Assembly (NCBI GenBank): GCA_003389215.1
Contig: QQVP01000135.1
Span: 1-64,000, forward strand
Length of the DNA stretch: 64,000 nt
Source of the DNA: Planctomycetota bacterium
Lineage (GTDB): Bacteria; Planctomycetota; Planctomycetia; Pirellulales; UBA7805
Reading direction: 5' to 3'
Positions 37,823 to 45,881 of this stretch are shown here, one piece after another (within the stretch, counting starts at the first letter, position 1; each line of letters starts with the position of its first letter). Under the pieces are notes generated by a model. That model was not told the origin of the DNA. It ran no database searches and worked only from the letters and a program-made list of their open reading frames with translations. Made by a program: the position numbers and the translations under genes.

Positions 37823-37838
37823 CGGACCGCGCGGTCCG
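37823..37838. promoter_or_regulatory. 16-bp perfect palindrome
   Basis: CGGACCGCGCGGTCCG is symmetric about 37830/37831. It lies in the divergent region upstream of the protease gene and could be an operator or a fold in the leader. No binding protein can be assigned. Confidence 0.35.
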
Positions 37839-37982
37839 GCTGTAGCGAATAGGGGACTCAGTCGGCCGCGTAAAGCGTTAGCAGCGGTAGAGGTGGCCTC
37901 TCGGCTGCCGCATCCGCACGGCCATTGCGGAGCGGCAATCTCCGCCAGCCGATTCGCCCTAAGTCGCTTTTTCGCAAAGCGT

Positions 37983-38012
37983 TTGACGCGTCGGGCGGGA
38001 GTCACTTATCCT
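37983..38012 (+). promoter_or_regulatory. Possible promoter of the protease gene
   Basis: TTGACG (37983-37988) and TATCCT (38007-38012) are separated by 18 bp, about 120 bp before the ATG at 38134. This would leave a leader of about 115 bases. Confidence 0.3.
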
Positions 38013-38133
38013 AAGTCGCAAGTTGACCCCCAAGGCCGCCCTGGCGATTTGTCAGGGCGCCACCGCCGCCCGCAGCATCCCGCTCCCCGCGCCTGCGGAC
38101 GCTGGCGACCCCGTCGTACGAGAAGGAACCTCC

Positions 38134-40350
38134 ATGCAAACTCACCGAGGCGGCAACCGGTTCGGCATTGGCTTACTCATCCTCGCTTTTCTCATCGGTT
38201 CGGCTTCGCCTGCCTCGGCGATCGTCATCAACGACACCGCCGGTTCCAGCGCGGCCGTCGCCTTGGGCGATCCGTACACGGCGGTCATCGAGTTGTTCGT
38301 CGGTGGCAGCTTCTGCTCGGGCGCGTTGATCGATGCCACGCACGTGCTCACGGCCCAGCATTGCACCTTCGGGGCCTCGACGGGGAGCATGTCGGTCCAC
38401 TTTCATCACCTTGATAACGACGGCGGTTCCGACGCGGTGTATAGCGTGACCGCCAAGTCGGAAGTGAATGCCACGAATGTCCTCACCGACGGCACCGACC
38501 TGGCGATCTTGACCCTCTCGAGTCCTGCGCCGGTCGGCGTGACGCCGATGCCCATCGCCTTGTCGAATCCGGTCGGCGTGGTGGCCGACACGGTCGGCTA
38601 TGGCTACAACGGCATCGGCAGCTCCGGTCACGGTTTTGGGGCCGACGGACGACGTTGGGCCGCCGAGAATGTGATCGACTCCTACGGCGCGGCGCTCCAT
38701 CCGCCAGGCACGCCTGGTACGAGCGGCAACATCTTCAATACCGATTTCGACAACGAAACGGGCACCTCGAACACCCTCTCCGGCCTGGGCAGCTCGCCGA
38801 CAATGTTGCCGAACGAAGGTACCACGGCTCCCGGCGACAGCGGCGGTCCCCTGGTCGTCGACGGTCAGATCGTCGGCATACTGTCCGGCGGCACGACTGC
38901 CACGAGCGTGTACGGCGACATCAGCTGGTGGACCGGCACCTTTCCCCACATCTCCTGGATTCAGGCGAATGCTCCCGGGGCGACCTTCGGCACAGGCGTC
39001 ATCGACACGCCATCGAACGCCTCATTCAGCAGTTCGGTCGACCTCGACGTGTTGAACATCGACTTCGGGTCGGTGGCCTTTATGGAAGCGGTCACGCCGG
39101 CGGATGTCGACATCACGAACTTCGCCGTCGGCGGCACCGTGGCGGCCCTCGACCTGCTCTCGGTGGCCGGCTCGGGCGATACCAGCGTGCTGACGACCGA
39201 CGTGGCCCCGTTCGTCGACCTGTTGCCGGGTTTTACCAACTCCTTCTCCGCGTCGGTCGATACGAGCCAGCTCGGCACCTTCGCGGCCAGCTACGATCTG
39301 AGCTTTACCGACGAGCTGGGCACGAACCAGACGCTCACCATCAACATGTCGGCCGAGATCAGCAACGATGATCCGGCCGCTCCCGATTTGGTGTACGACG
39401 CCCAGACCGGCGACGTCTACCTCGATCCGCGCGATACGGGGACGATCAATCTCTACGTGCTGCGATCGGACGACGCTTTCTTGCCGGCCAATCACACGCC
39501 GGTGCTGGGCGGTGTGGCGACGTCGGTCGTGGGCGAGATTTCCGAGGCCAGCCTTTCCCCGATTTCGACCCCCATGGGCATCGGTCAGATTCTGCCCTCC
39601 GGCCTGACGCTGGTCGAGGTCTTCAACACACTGACCACGCGCGACGTCACGACCGGGTTGGGGCAGCCGGCTCTGCAGTTCGACGTCCAGTTGGCATGCC
39701 GACTGGGTGACGCCGACTGTGACGGCGACATCGACATCTCGGGCGACATTCTGCCGGCATTCTCCAACTTCACCGGTCCCGGTACGGTCAGCAAGACCCG
39801 CGCCCAAGGTGACGTCGAGGCCCATCCTTTTGGCGACGGCGACGTCGACGTCAGTGATCTGCTCATTATGCTCAGTGAGTTCACAGGCCCCTTGGACGAG
39901 GGCGCGCTCGGTCCTCCGGCCGCGGCGGGCGACTCGAGCATTCCTGATCTGATCTACGACCCGGCCACCGGCGAGGTCGTGCTGGATCCCGATGGCAGTA
40001 CGATCATCGGCTATTCGCTGCAGAATCTGACGAACAGTTTTCTGCCTGGCAATCACACGGCGATTCTGGCCGGAGTGACGACGGCGCTGACGTCGCAGAT
40101 CGAAGAGGCGGCCCTGGCGCCTGGCTCCGGCTCGATCGGCTTCGTCTTTCCGACCGGGCTCGACCTGGCGGGGCTGACGGCCCTGTTGAGCGTGAATCAG
40201 GTCAGCCGCTTCCTGGGGGCGCCGTTGGTGCCGTTCGATCTGGTCGTGCTGGGCGCAACGCCCGTGCCGGAGAGCTCGAGTTTCGCACTCGCGTCGGCGG
40301 CCCTGGCCGGGCTGTTGTTGGTGCGTCGCCGGCGACGACGGGCGGCCTGA
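38134..40350 (+). CDS. Secreted trypsin-like serine protease with dockerin-like region and sorting tail
   Basis: 738 residues from ATG 38134, after AGAAGGAA. Signal peptide (LLILAFLIGSASPASA) then a trypsin-like domain (about 35-290) with the full triad: LTAQHC (His76), TDLAIL (Asp122) and APGDSGGP (Ser236). Next come a beta-sandwich 'choice-of-anchor'-like region (300-410), a divergent module copy (417-520), a dockerin-like pair (about 525-590), the conserved module (604-703) and a tail of VPES, hydrophobic helix and Arg cluster. The tail has Pro-Glu-Ser instead of Pro-Glu-Pro. It is probably exported and sorted to the surface, where the protease acts. Confidence 0.85.
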   Translation: MQTHRGGNRFGIGLLILAFLIGSASPASAIVINDTAGSSAAVALGDPYTAVIELFVGGSFCSGALIDATHVLTAQHCTFGASTGSMSVHFHHLDNDGGSDAVYSVTAKSEVNATNVLTDGTDLAILTLSSPAPVGVTPMPIALSNPVGVVADTVGYGYNGIGSSGHGFGADGRRWAAENVIDSYGAALHPPGTPGTSGNIFNTDFDNETGTSNTLSGLGSSPTMLPNEGTTAPGDSGGPLVVDGQIVGILSGGTTATSVYGDISWWTGTFPHISWIQANAPGATFGTGVIDTPSNASFSSSVDLDVLNIDFGSVAFMEAVTPADVDITNFAVGGTVAALDLLSVAGSGDTSVLTTDVAPFVDLLPGFTNSFSASVDTSQLGTFAASYDLSFTDELGTNQTLTINMSAEISNDDPAAPDLVYDAQTGDVYLDPRDTGTINLYVLRSDDAFLPANHTPVLGGVATSVVGEISEASLSPISTPMGIGQILPSGLTLVEVFNTLTTRDVTTGLGQPALQFDVQLACRLGDADCDGDIDISGDILPAFSNFTGPGTVSKTRAQGDVEAHPFGDGDVDVSDLLIMLSEFTGPLDEGALGPPAAAGDSSIPDLIYDPATGEVVLDPDGSTIIGYSLQNLTNSFLPGNHTAILAGVTTALTSQIEEAALAPGSGSIGFVFPTGLDLAGLTALLSVNQVSRFLGAPLVPFDLVVLGATPVPESSSFALASAALAGLLLVRRRRRRAA
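39382..39693 (+). other. 100-residue module, divergent internal copy C
   Basis: Encodes residues 417-520 of the protease, from PDLVYDAQTGDV to LQFDVQL. It shares the spine of copies A and B: PDLxYDxxTGxVxLDP, FLPxNHT, GVxT, EAxLxP, PxGLxL and LGxP. Many positions differ. It lies directly before the dockerin-like region, whereas the conserved copy lies directly after it. Confidence 0.7.
39943..40242 (+). other. 100-residue PEP-CTERM-associated module, copy B
   Basis: Encodes residues 604-703 of the protease. It is gaplessly alignable to copy A at 13653-13952 with 89 identical residues of 100, and is followed by the sorting tail in both proteins. Confidence 0.9.
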
Positions 40351-40544
40351 GACCGACGGCCATGGTGGCCACGCGGCAGGACCACGCTCGCGTCTGCTTC
40401 CCCCCTTCGGGCCGACCTTTTGCAGGGCGCGGCCACTGTGTCACAATAAGGGCACGGCGGGGCCGAACGTGGGGCAGGCGAATCGGCACGCATCGAGTGA
40501 CGTGACGCATTGAGTGACGGGGAACGGGTGAGGCGGAACCGGGC

Positions 40545-40667
40545 ATGGGCTGTCGTAAGGACTCGAAGAAGCACAAGCTGAAGCCGGCCAAGTTTCGGTG
40601 CAAGAAGTGCGGGGCCTTTGCCCGCAAGTCGAAGCAGATCTGCAAGCCGAAGCGGGTTGGGGATTAG
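40545..40667 (+). CDS. 40-residue basic zinc-ribbon-like protein
   Basis: A very short frame from ATG 40545 to TAG 40665-40667. The product is rich in Lys and Arg (about 40%) and has FRCKKCGAFA followed by QICKPKR, giving Cys3, Cys19, Cys22 and Cys33 as possible zinc ligands. This type of small 'CKKC' protein recurs in planctomycetes and deltaproteobacteria as a conserved hypothetical, possibly binding RNA or ribosomes. Its codon usage is strongly G/C-ending like its neighbours. The stop codon is formed by the end of the adjoining palindromic element. Confidence 0.7.
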   Translation: MGCRKDSKKHKLKPAKFRCKKCGAFARKSKQICKPKRVGD

Positions 40668-40824
40668 AGCGTGTCTAGGTTAGGTGAAGCGTCATTGGCG
40701 TAGGCGAGGCAAGTTTGGCAAGGAGATCGATGCAGGCGAATTGGTAGATTCGTCGATGCAGGTCGACGTAGCCAAGCACAGCCGTAGCTCGCCAAGACGC
40801 TAGAGATAAACGAGATGCGCTCTA
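40665..40824 (-). mobile_element. MITE-like palindromic element, copy 2
   Basis: 160 bp, inverted relative to copies 1 and 3, with intact TA-GAGCG ends on both sides (40665-40666 and 40823-40824). It fills the whole gap between the convergent zinc-ribbon and ComM genes. Its first three bases are the TAG stop of the zinc-ribbon gene, and its other end lies 13 bp from the TGA of ComM. The nearly symmetric sequence could fold into a long hairpin and serve as a bidirectional terminator. Confidence 0.85.
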
Positions 40825-40836
40825 GGCCGCGGCGGC

Positions 40837-42375
40837 TCACGTCCACAACTGCCGATCGAGCATGCGGTAGTTGAGCGCCTCGTTCACGTGCTCCGGCTCG
40901 ATCGCCTCGCACTCGCTCATGTCGGCGATGGTCCGGGCCACGCGGAGCACCTTGTCGTGGGCCCGCGCGGAAAGGCCCAGCTGCTCCATGGTGGTTTTCA
41001 GCAGATTCGCACTCTCGCGGTCGAGCCGGCAGTGCTCGCGGATCTGACGGTGCGACATGTGTCCATTGTCGCGAACCGCCGTGCCGGCGAAGCGGTGTTG
41101 CTGGGCCCGGCGGGCCGTTTCGACCAGTAGCCGCATGTCTGCGCTGCTGCTCCCCGGTGGTGCCTCGGAGAGCTCGCGAAAGGGAACCGCGGCCACCTCG
41201 ATGTGGATATCGATACGGTCCAAGAGCGGTCCGCTGATCTTGCTCATGTAGCGCTCGACCTGCGGCACCGAACACTGACAGGCCCGTCGTGGGTCGTTGC
41301 GATAGCCGCAAGGGCAGGGGTTGAGCGCCGCGACGAGCATGAAGTTGGCCGGAAAGGTCGTCGTGTTGTTTGCACGGGCGATCGTGACGTAGCCGTCTTC
41401 GAGCGGCTGTCGCAGGACTTCCAGGGTCCGCCGGTTGTACTCGGGCAACTCGTCGAGGAACAGCACGCCGTTGTGAGCCATGCTGATTTCACCGGGCGTG
41501 GGGATCGACCCGCCGCCGACGAGTCCGGCATCGCTGATGGTGTGATGCGGCGCGCGAAAGGGCCGCATGCGCAGCAACGGATCGTCCGCGGCGAGCTTGC
41601 CCATGGCGCTGAAGATTCGCGTCGTCTCGATCGATTCGGCCGGCGTGAGTTTTGGCAGAATCGTCGGTACGCGCTTGGCCAGCATCGTCTTGCCCGTGCC
41701 GGGCGGACCGATCATGAGCAGGTTGTGGTTTCCGGCGGCGGCGATCGTGGCGGCCCGCTTGGCCATTTCCTGACCGCGGACGTCGACGAAGTCGTCTTCG
41801 TAGTTGGAGCTGGCGGCCAGCCACTCGTCGAGCCGGGGCGGCGTGGGATCGATGTCGAGACGGCCGGAGAGAAAGCCGGTCGCCTCGGACAGCGACGAAA
41901 CCCCGATGATCTCGACCGCATCGACCACAGCGGCCTCGACGGCGTTGGCCCGTGGCACGATCAGTCCCCGCATGCCGCGCTGCTCGGCCCCCGCGATCGC
42001 CATGGAGAGGGCACCCTTGCTGGTCCGCGTGGCCCCGTCGAGGGCCAGCTCGCCAACCACCGCGTACTCCGCCAGGCGATCGGAGTCGAGCTGCCCGCTG
42101 CCGACGAGCATGCCGACGGCGATCGGCAGGTCAAACGAAGCGGCCTGCTTGGGCAGCTCCGCCGGGGCGAGATTGATCACCACGCGATCCTGCGGCCGCT
42201 GAAAGCCCGAGTTGACGATCGCCCGTTCGATGCGGTGCGTCGATTCCTTGACGGCCGCCTCGGGCAGGCCGACCAGCACCGTCTTGGGGATCGCCATCGG
42301 CGAGATGTCGACCTCGACCTCGACCGGCAGCGCATCGATTCCCAACAGCGAAAAGGTGCGCAGCTTGGCGAGCAT
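40837..42375 (-). CDS. comM: YifB/ComM-family Mg-chelatase-like AAA+ ATPase
   Basis: 512 residues from ATG 42375 (MLAKLRTFSLLGIDA). The N-terminal LonP-like fold contains VEVDISPMAIPKTVLVGLPEAAVKES. The central AAA domain has Walker A GPPGTGKT, Walker B LFLDELPEY and CPCGYRNDPRRAC, a Cys-rich insertion typical of the family. The C-terminal Mg_chelatase_C domain ends in SECEAIEPEHVNEALNYRMLDRQLW. In Proteobacteria ComM is a branch-migration helicase for natural transformation. The role in planctomycetes is untested. The convergent zinc-ribbon gene is separated by the element. Confidence 0.95.
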   Translation of the reverse strand: MLAKLRTFSLLGIDALPVEVEVDISPMAIPKTVLVGLPEAAVKESTHRIERAIVNSGFQRPQDRVVINLAPAELPKQAASFDLPIAVGMLVGSGQLDSDRLAEYAVVGELALDGATRTSKGALSMAIAGAEQRGMRGLIVPRANAVEAAVVDAVEIIGVSSLSEATGFLSGRLDIDPTPPRLDEWLAASSNYEDDFVDVRGQEMAKRAATIAAAGNHNLLMIGPPGTGKTMLAKRVPTILPKLTPAESIETTRIFSAMGKLAADDPLLRMRPFRAPHHTISDAGLVGGGSIPTPGEISMAHNGVLFLDELPEYNRRTLEVLRQPLEDGYVTIARANNTTTFPANFMLVAALNPCPCGYRNDPRRACQCSVPQVERYMSKISGPLLDRIDIHIEVAAVPFRELSEAPPGSSSADMRLLVETARRAQQHRFAGTAVRDNGHMSHRQIREHCRLDRESANLLKTTMEQLGLSARAHDKVLRVARTIADMSECEAIEPEHVNEALNYRMLDRQLWT

Positions 42376-42622
42376 CGTGTCTGGCCTCGGAGCAAGCGAG
42401 CGACGGCCCGCTTCGTCAGGTCGGCGGAGATGCGACGTGCGGAAGATGATCCGACGCGTGCGTACGCATTGTGGCCGGCAGATCGCCAAGGCTCAATGGG
42501 CGCGCGGTAAAGTTGCGGCTACCCGCAAATCAACGGGCGACCAAAGTAAGCCACGAGAGGATCGATCTTCCCGGGGCGATTCTGGGCCCCTTTGCGCCGA
42601 GAGGCCCCGAATTTTCTCGAGG

Positions 42623-42688
42623 CCCCGTCGCGACGCTAAGCCCCGTCGCGACGCTAAGCCCCGTCGCGACGCTAAGCCCCGTCGCGAC
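42623..42688 (-). repeat. 18-bp tandem repeat spanning a stop codon
   Basis: Three full and one partial (12-bp) unit of CGTCGCGACGGGGCTTAG, read on the minus strand (42677-42688 partial, 42659-42676, 42641-42658, 42623-42640). The unit encodes R-R-D-G-A-stop in frame with the gene at 42672, so each copy after the real stop repeats the same stop. The core GTCGCGAC is itself a perfect palindrome. Confidence 0.95.
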
Positions 42689-43355
42689 CGCCGAGCTGAA
42701 TGTCGATGAGCCAGCCGCCGTCGACCTTCTTGAACCGCATGGGGTTCGAGATTTGGCGACCGCCGACTTCGCGGGTCAGTGTTCCGGTGGCAATATCACC
42801 CTCGATATTGATGTCGGTCAGCTCACCCTGGATGGAGTCGACGACGGTCGGCCGCGTCGCCCCGTCCTTGTCGACTGTCTCGAAGGCGGCCATCAGTTCG
42901 ACCAGGTAGGCGGCATGATCCTCAACCGGCTCGAGCAGGCTGTTGAGCAAGGCCTTCATCTTCTCAGGGTCTCTGCCCGTCGCGGCCAGCTGTTCCATCG
43001 TGGGTGCCTCGACGCCGTTGCGTTCGATAACCTCGTAGACATTGGCCATCTTTTTCTTGGCCTCGTCAACGGCCTCGGGCCCGCCGATTGCCGCCATCGA
43101 GGCGCGAACCAGGGGCATGACCGTCAGGCCGGCGGCCAAGACGCTTTGCGAATCGCTGGTCATGCAGTCGACGAAGCCGGCGTATTCCTTTTGCTCGACG
43201 AGCTGCTGGGCGGCTTCCAGACAAGCCTGAGGCGAGTCGTAGGTTTCCGCCTGGAGTGGGGCAGCGGTCGCGAGCATCGCGACGGCCAGCAGGCCGGCGG
43301 TGAGCAGGAGCAAAGGTCTGGGGAACCGGGGCGTGTCGGGGACTAAGCGAATCAT
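42672..43355 (-). CDS. Secreted alpha-helical protein of unknown function
   Basis: 227 residues from ATG 43355, with GAAAGG upstream. A signal peptide (PLLLLTAGLLAVAMLATAAPLQAE) is followed by a helical domain with YDSPQACLEAAQQLVEQKEY, FVDCMTSDS, and PVEDHAAYLVELMAAFETV, then a short beta segment (GGRQISNPMRFKKVDGGWLID). Two Cys residues could form a disulphide. I recognise no family, though lumazine-binding-like (NTF2-fold) end segments look similar. The last residues GRDGA and the stop lie in the tandem repeat. Confidence 0.65.
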   Translation of the reverse strand: MIRLVPDTPRFPRPLLLLTAGLLAVAMLATAAPLQAETYDSPQACLEAAQQLVEQKEYAGFVDCMTSDSQSVLAAGLTVMPLVRASMAAIGGPEAVDEAKKKMANVYEVIERNGVEAPTMEQLAATGRDPEKMKALLNSLLEPVEDHAAYLVELMAAFETVDKDGATRPTVVDSIQGELTDINIEGDIATGTLTREVGGRQISNPMRFKKVDGGWLIDIQLGGRDGA

Positions 43356-43563
43356 CAATTTACCTTTCTCTGCTAACACGTTCCGAAGGGGCGGAGACGT
43401 TTCGAAGGCGCTGGCGTCGGTTGACGGCGTCGGCGGGCCTGACGTCGCGAAGCGGGATCGACCGGCGTGGCGAGATCCTGCCGATGGGCCCTTGGCGAGG
43501 TCAGCTTATCGTACGCTGGCCCCCCCATCCTGCCAAGTGGCAGCCTGTCGCCGCCCCGCGCAA

Positions 43564-44538
43564 CTACCGCGGTGCGGGCGCCTGGTGAATGCTGAATACC
43601 GCATTCTGGTCGACCCCCTCCAGGTCGACCTCGCGAATCAGGCCGAAACTGTCCAGGTCGTACAGGGCGATTCGCGTGGGCAGCTCTGCGTGGCTGGTGA
43701 AGCCGTGGCGAATCCAACTCAGGTTTTCCTTGAGCCGTGTGTAGCGCAATCGCGTAAAGCCGACCCACAGGCCTTCCTCGGTGGGCAACAACCCCCGGCA
43801 CCAACCGAGCGGTCGATTCTTGTTCGTGCTCAGTTCGTTAAGATCGAAGACCTCCCGCTGGCCGCTGCGGTGGTTGATGCGAAACACGTGCCCGTCGACG
43901 GAGGTGAACAACACGTGATCGCCGACGACATGTCCGTCGTGCAGGGGACGGTCGCCCACGGGAATCGTCCGCGAGAGATCGTCGAGACAGGCGGCGTCGC
44001 GTTGCTTGAAGCGCGTAACCCAGGGGGCCCCGTCGATGAAGAAGAGATAATTGGGATGGGCATCGTGCGGCTTGGTCGTGGCCACCATGCGATAGTCGGT
44101 GTCGCGGTCGAACTTGTCCCAGACGTCGCGACCCAGCACATCGGTTAGGCGGAGTACCTCGTCGTCGGGCGAGATCTGCGCGACCGCATCCAATCCGGTA
44201 ATCACGACCCACAGCGAGCCGTCGTCAGCCGGCACGACGTGGTGTACGTCGTTGAAGATCGGCAGGGAAACGAGCCGCTCGATCTCGAAGTCGGGAAATC
44301 GGCAGACGAGCACCTCGGTTTCGGTGCAGAGATAGGCCCGCTCGTCGGTAATCGTAGCGGCCTTGAAGACGGTCGACTTCTTTTCCGAGGCCAGCTTCTC
44401 GGTCGGCGTCTTGTACTGAAAGGCCTGCGAGGGCCGCTCACCGTCGACGCGAGCAATCACGGCGGACTCGAACTGGGTGTGCTCGGGCGGCGTGCCGAAG
44501 ATGATCCGCTGTTTACCTCCGGTGATCCACAAGCTCAT
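43564..44538 (-). CDS. Uncharacterised beta-propeller-like protein
   Basis: 324 residues, no signal peptide or membrane helix. Repeating short beta patterns (ESAVIARVDG, RAYLCTETEVLVCRFP, DDGSLWVVITGLDAVAQIS, DHVLFTSVDGHVFRIN, TRIALYDLDSFGLIREVDLEG) suggest a propeller of about six blades like NHL or DUF4915-type proteins. The motif LWVVITGLDAVAQISPD resembles a blade boundary. Function unknown. It is 143 bp from the mutarotase gene and on the same strand. Confidence 0.55.
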   Translation of the reverse strand: MSLWITGGKQRIIFGTPPEHTQFESAVIARVDGERPSQAFQYKTPTEKLASEKKSTVFKAATITDERAYLCTETEVLVCRFPDFEIERLVSLPIFNDVHHVVPADDGSLWVVITGLDAVAQISPDDEVLRLTDVLGRDVWDKFDRDTDYRMVATTKPHDAHPNYLFFIDGAPWVTRFKQRDAACLDDLSRTIPVGDRPLHDGHVVGDHVLFTSVDGHVFRINHRSGQREVFDLNELSTNKNRPLGWCRGLLPTEEGLWVGFTRLRYTRLKENLSWIRHGFTSHAELPTRIALYDLDSFGLIREVDLEGVDQNAVFSIHQAPAPR

Positions 44539-44681
44539 CAGGCAGACGTCGCCCCGGCGGCGAGCGGTTGGCAGTCAAAGGATGCGTACGAGCGGCTGAC
44601 GTCCGCGGCACGATGCGTCGCCGCTTCGTCCCGCGGCTTCGACTTGCGAGGCCCGACGGGGCGGGGCGCAGGGTTTGCCGC

Positions 44682-45881
44682 CTACTTGGTTTCGAACTTG
44701 AAGACGGTCACGTGCCGGTAAGTCTCCCCAGGCTTCAGAATGCATGAGGGAAACTTCGCCTGGTTTGGCGAGTCGGGATGAAACTGCGGCTCGAAGCAAA
44801 AGGCCGAGTGCTTTTCATACTTCTTGCCGTCCTTACCTTCGAGCTTGCCGTCCATGTAATTGCCCGAGTAGAACTGCACGCCGACCTCCGTCGTGAGGAC
44901 CTTCATCACGCGGCCCGACTTGGGATCGTAAAAGGTGCCGGCCAGGGCGGGCGTCTCGACCTTGGCATCTCGCAGCACATAATTCTGGTCGTAGCCGCCG
45001 GGGCTTCCTGTGTCGTCGTTCGGGGGCAGCTTGTCGATTCGGGCTCCGACGGCGGTCGCTTCGGTAAAGTCGTAGACCGTGTCCGAGACCGGCTTGATCT
45101 CGCCGGTCGGGATGTCGGTCGCATCGAACACCGTATAGCGATCGGCTTCGATCTTCACCTCATGGTCAAGAATCGTGCCATTGCCGTGTCCGGCCAGATT
45201 GAAATAGGTGTGGTTGGTCATGTTGACCGGCGTCGCCTTGTCGGTAGTGGCGGTGTGCTCGATGCGAAGTTCGTCGTCATCGGTAAGCACGTACAACACC
45301 TCGGCTTGGACCTCGCCGGGATAGCCCTCGTCGCCGTCGGGGCTGGTGAGCGAGAGCTTGACCGCCTGGCCGCCGTCGTAATCGACCACTTCGCCCTGCC
45401 AGACTTTCTTGTCCCAACCGACATCCCCGCCGTGCAGGTGGTTGGGGGGGTTGTTGGTGGCGAGCGTATACTCGGTGTCGTCGAGTTTGAACTTGCCGCC
45501 GGCGATGCGGTTGCAGTAGCGGCCGATCGTGCAGCCAAAGTACTGCGGATTCGCCTTGCCGTCGCCGCCCGGGTTCAGCCACTTCTCGAGCGACTCGAAG
45601 CCGTTGACGATGTCGGCCAGCTCGCCGTTCTTGTCCTTGGTGTGCAATTCGACCAGGGTGGCTCCCCAATTGGTGATCTTGGCCACGAGGCCGTTCTTGT
45701 TCGTGAGGGTAAACAGCGAGACTTCCTGGCCATCGGCCTCGCCCCAAGATTCGGTCTTCACGGTGGTGCCCTCCGCTTCGGGGGATGTTGGTGTCGATTC
45801 GGAATTACCAGACGGGGTGCAGGCAAGCAGCGGGAGGACAAGCAACAGGACCAACGACAAGTGGAAACGATGCAATTTCAT
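44682..45881 (-). CDS. Aldose 1-epimerase (mutarotase) lipoprotein
   Basis: 399 residues from ATG 45881, after AGGAG. The signal peptide ends in a lipobox LPLLAC with Cys21, so the enzyme should be lipid-anchored outside the cytoplasm. The GalM fold shows TNKNGLVAKITNWGATLVEL, TIGRYCNRIAGGKF, NPPNHLHGG, VNMTNHTYFNLAGHG (catalytic His), GGYDQNYVL and CFEPQFHPDSPNQ (catalytic Glu). It interconverts alpha and beta anomers of aldoses, possibly feeding periplasmic sugar oxidation or uptake. The Ser/Thr/Pro stretch after the lipobox is a typical linker. Confidence 0.9.
   Translation of the reverse strand: MKLHRFHLSLVLLLVLPLLACTPSGNSESTPTSPEAEGTTVKTESWGEADGQEVSLFTLTNKNGLVAKITNWGATLVELHTKDKNGELADIVNGFESLEKWLNPGGDGKANPQYFGCTIGRYCNRIAGGKFKLDDTEYTLATNNPPNHLHGGDVGWDKKVWQGEVVDYDGGQAVKLSLTSPDGDEGYPGEVQAEVLYVLTDDDELRIEHTATTDKATPVNMTNHTYFNLAGHGNGTILDHEVKIEADRYTVFDATDIPTGEIKPVSDTVYDFTEATAVGARIDKLPPNDDTGSPGGYDQNYVLRDAKVETPALAGTFYDPKSGRVMKVLTTEVGVQFYSGNYMDGKLEGKDGKKYEKHSAFCFEPQFHPDSPNQAKFPSCILKPGETYRHVTVFKFETK

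Larger units (their letters stand above)
37490..38133. other. Divergent intergenic region containing an element copy and palindromes
   Basis: A 644-bp region between the O-antigen ligase (minus) and the protease (plus). From left to right it holds a 100-bp leader, the 159-bp palindromic element (37589-37747), a 16-bp perfect palindrome (37823-37838), a 6-bp-stem hairpin (37927-37945) and a possible promoter (37983-38012). The open frames in it show no protein-like composition and I see no RNA gene. Confidence 0.7.

Noticed and set aside
42623-42688. Tandem repeat considered as a CRISPR array
   Set aside because: Units are contiguous with no spacers and no cas genes are present.
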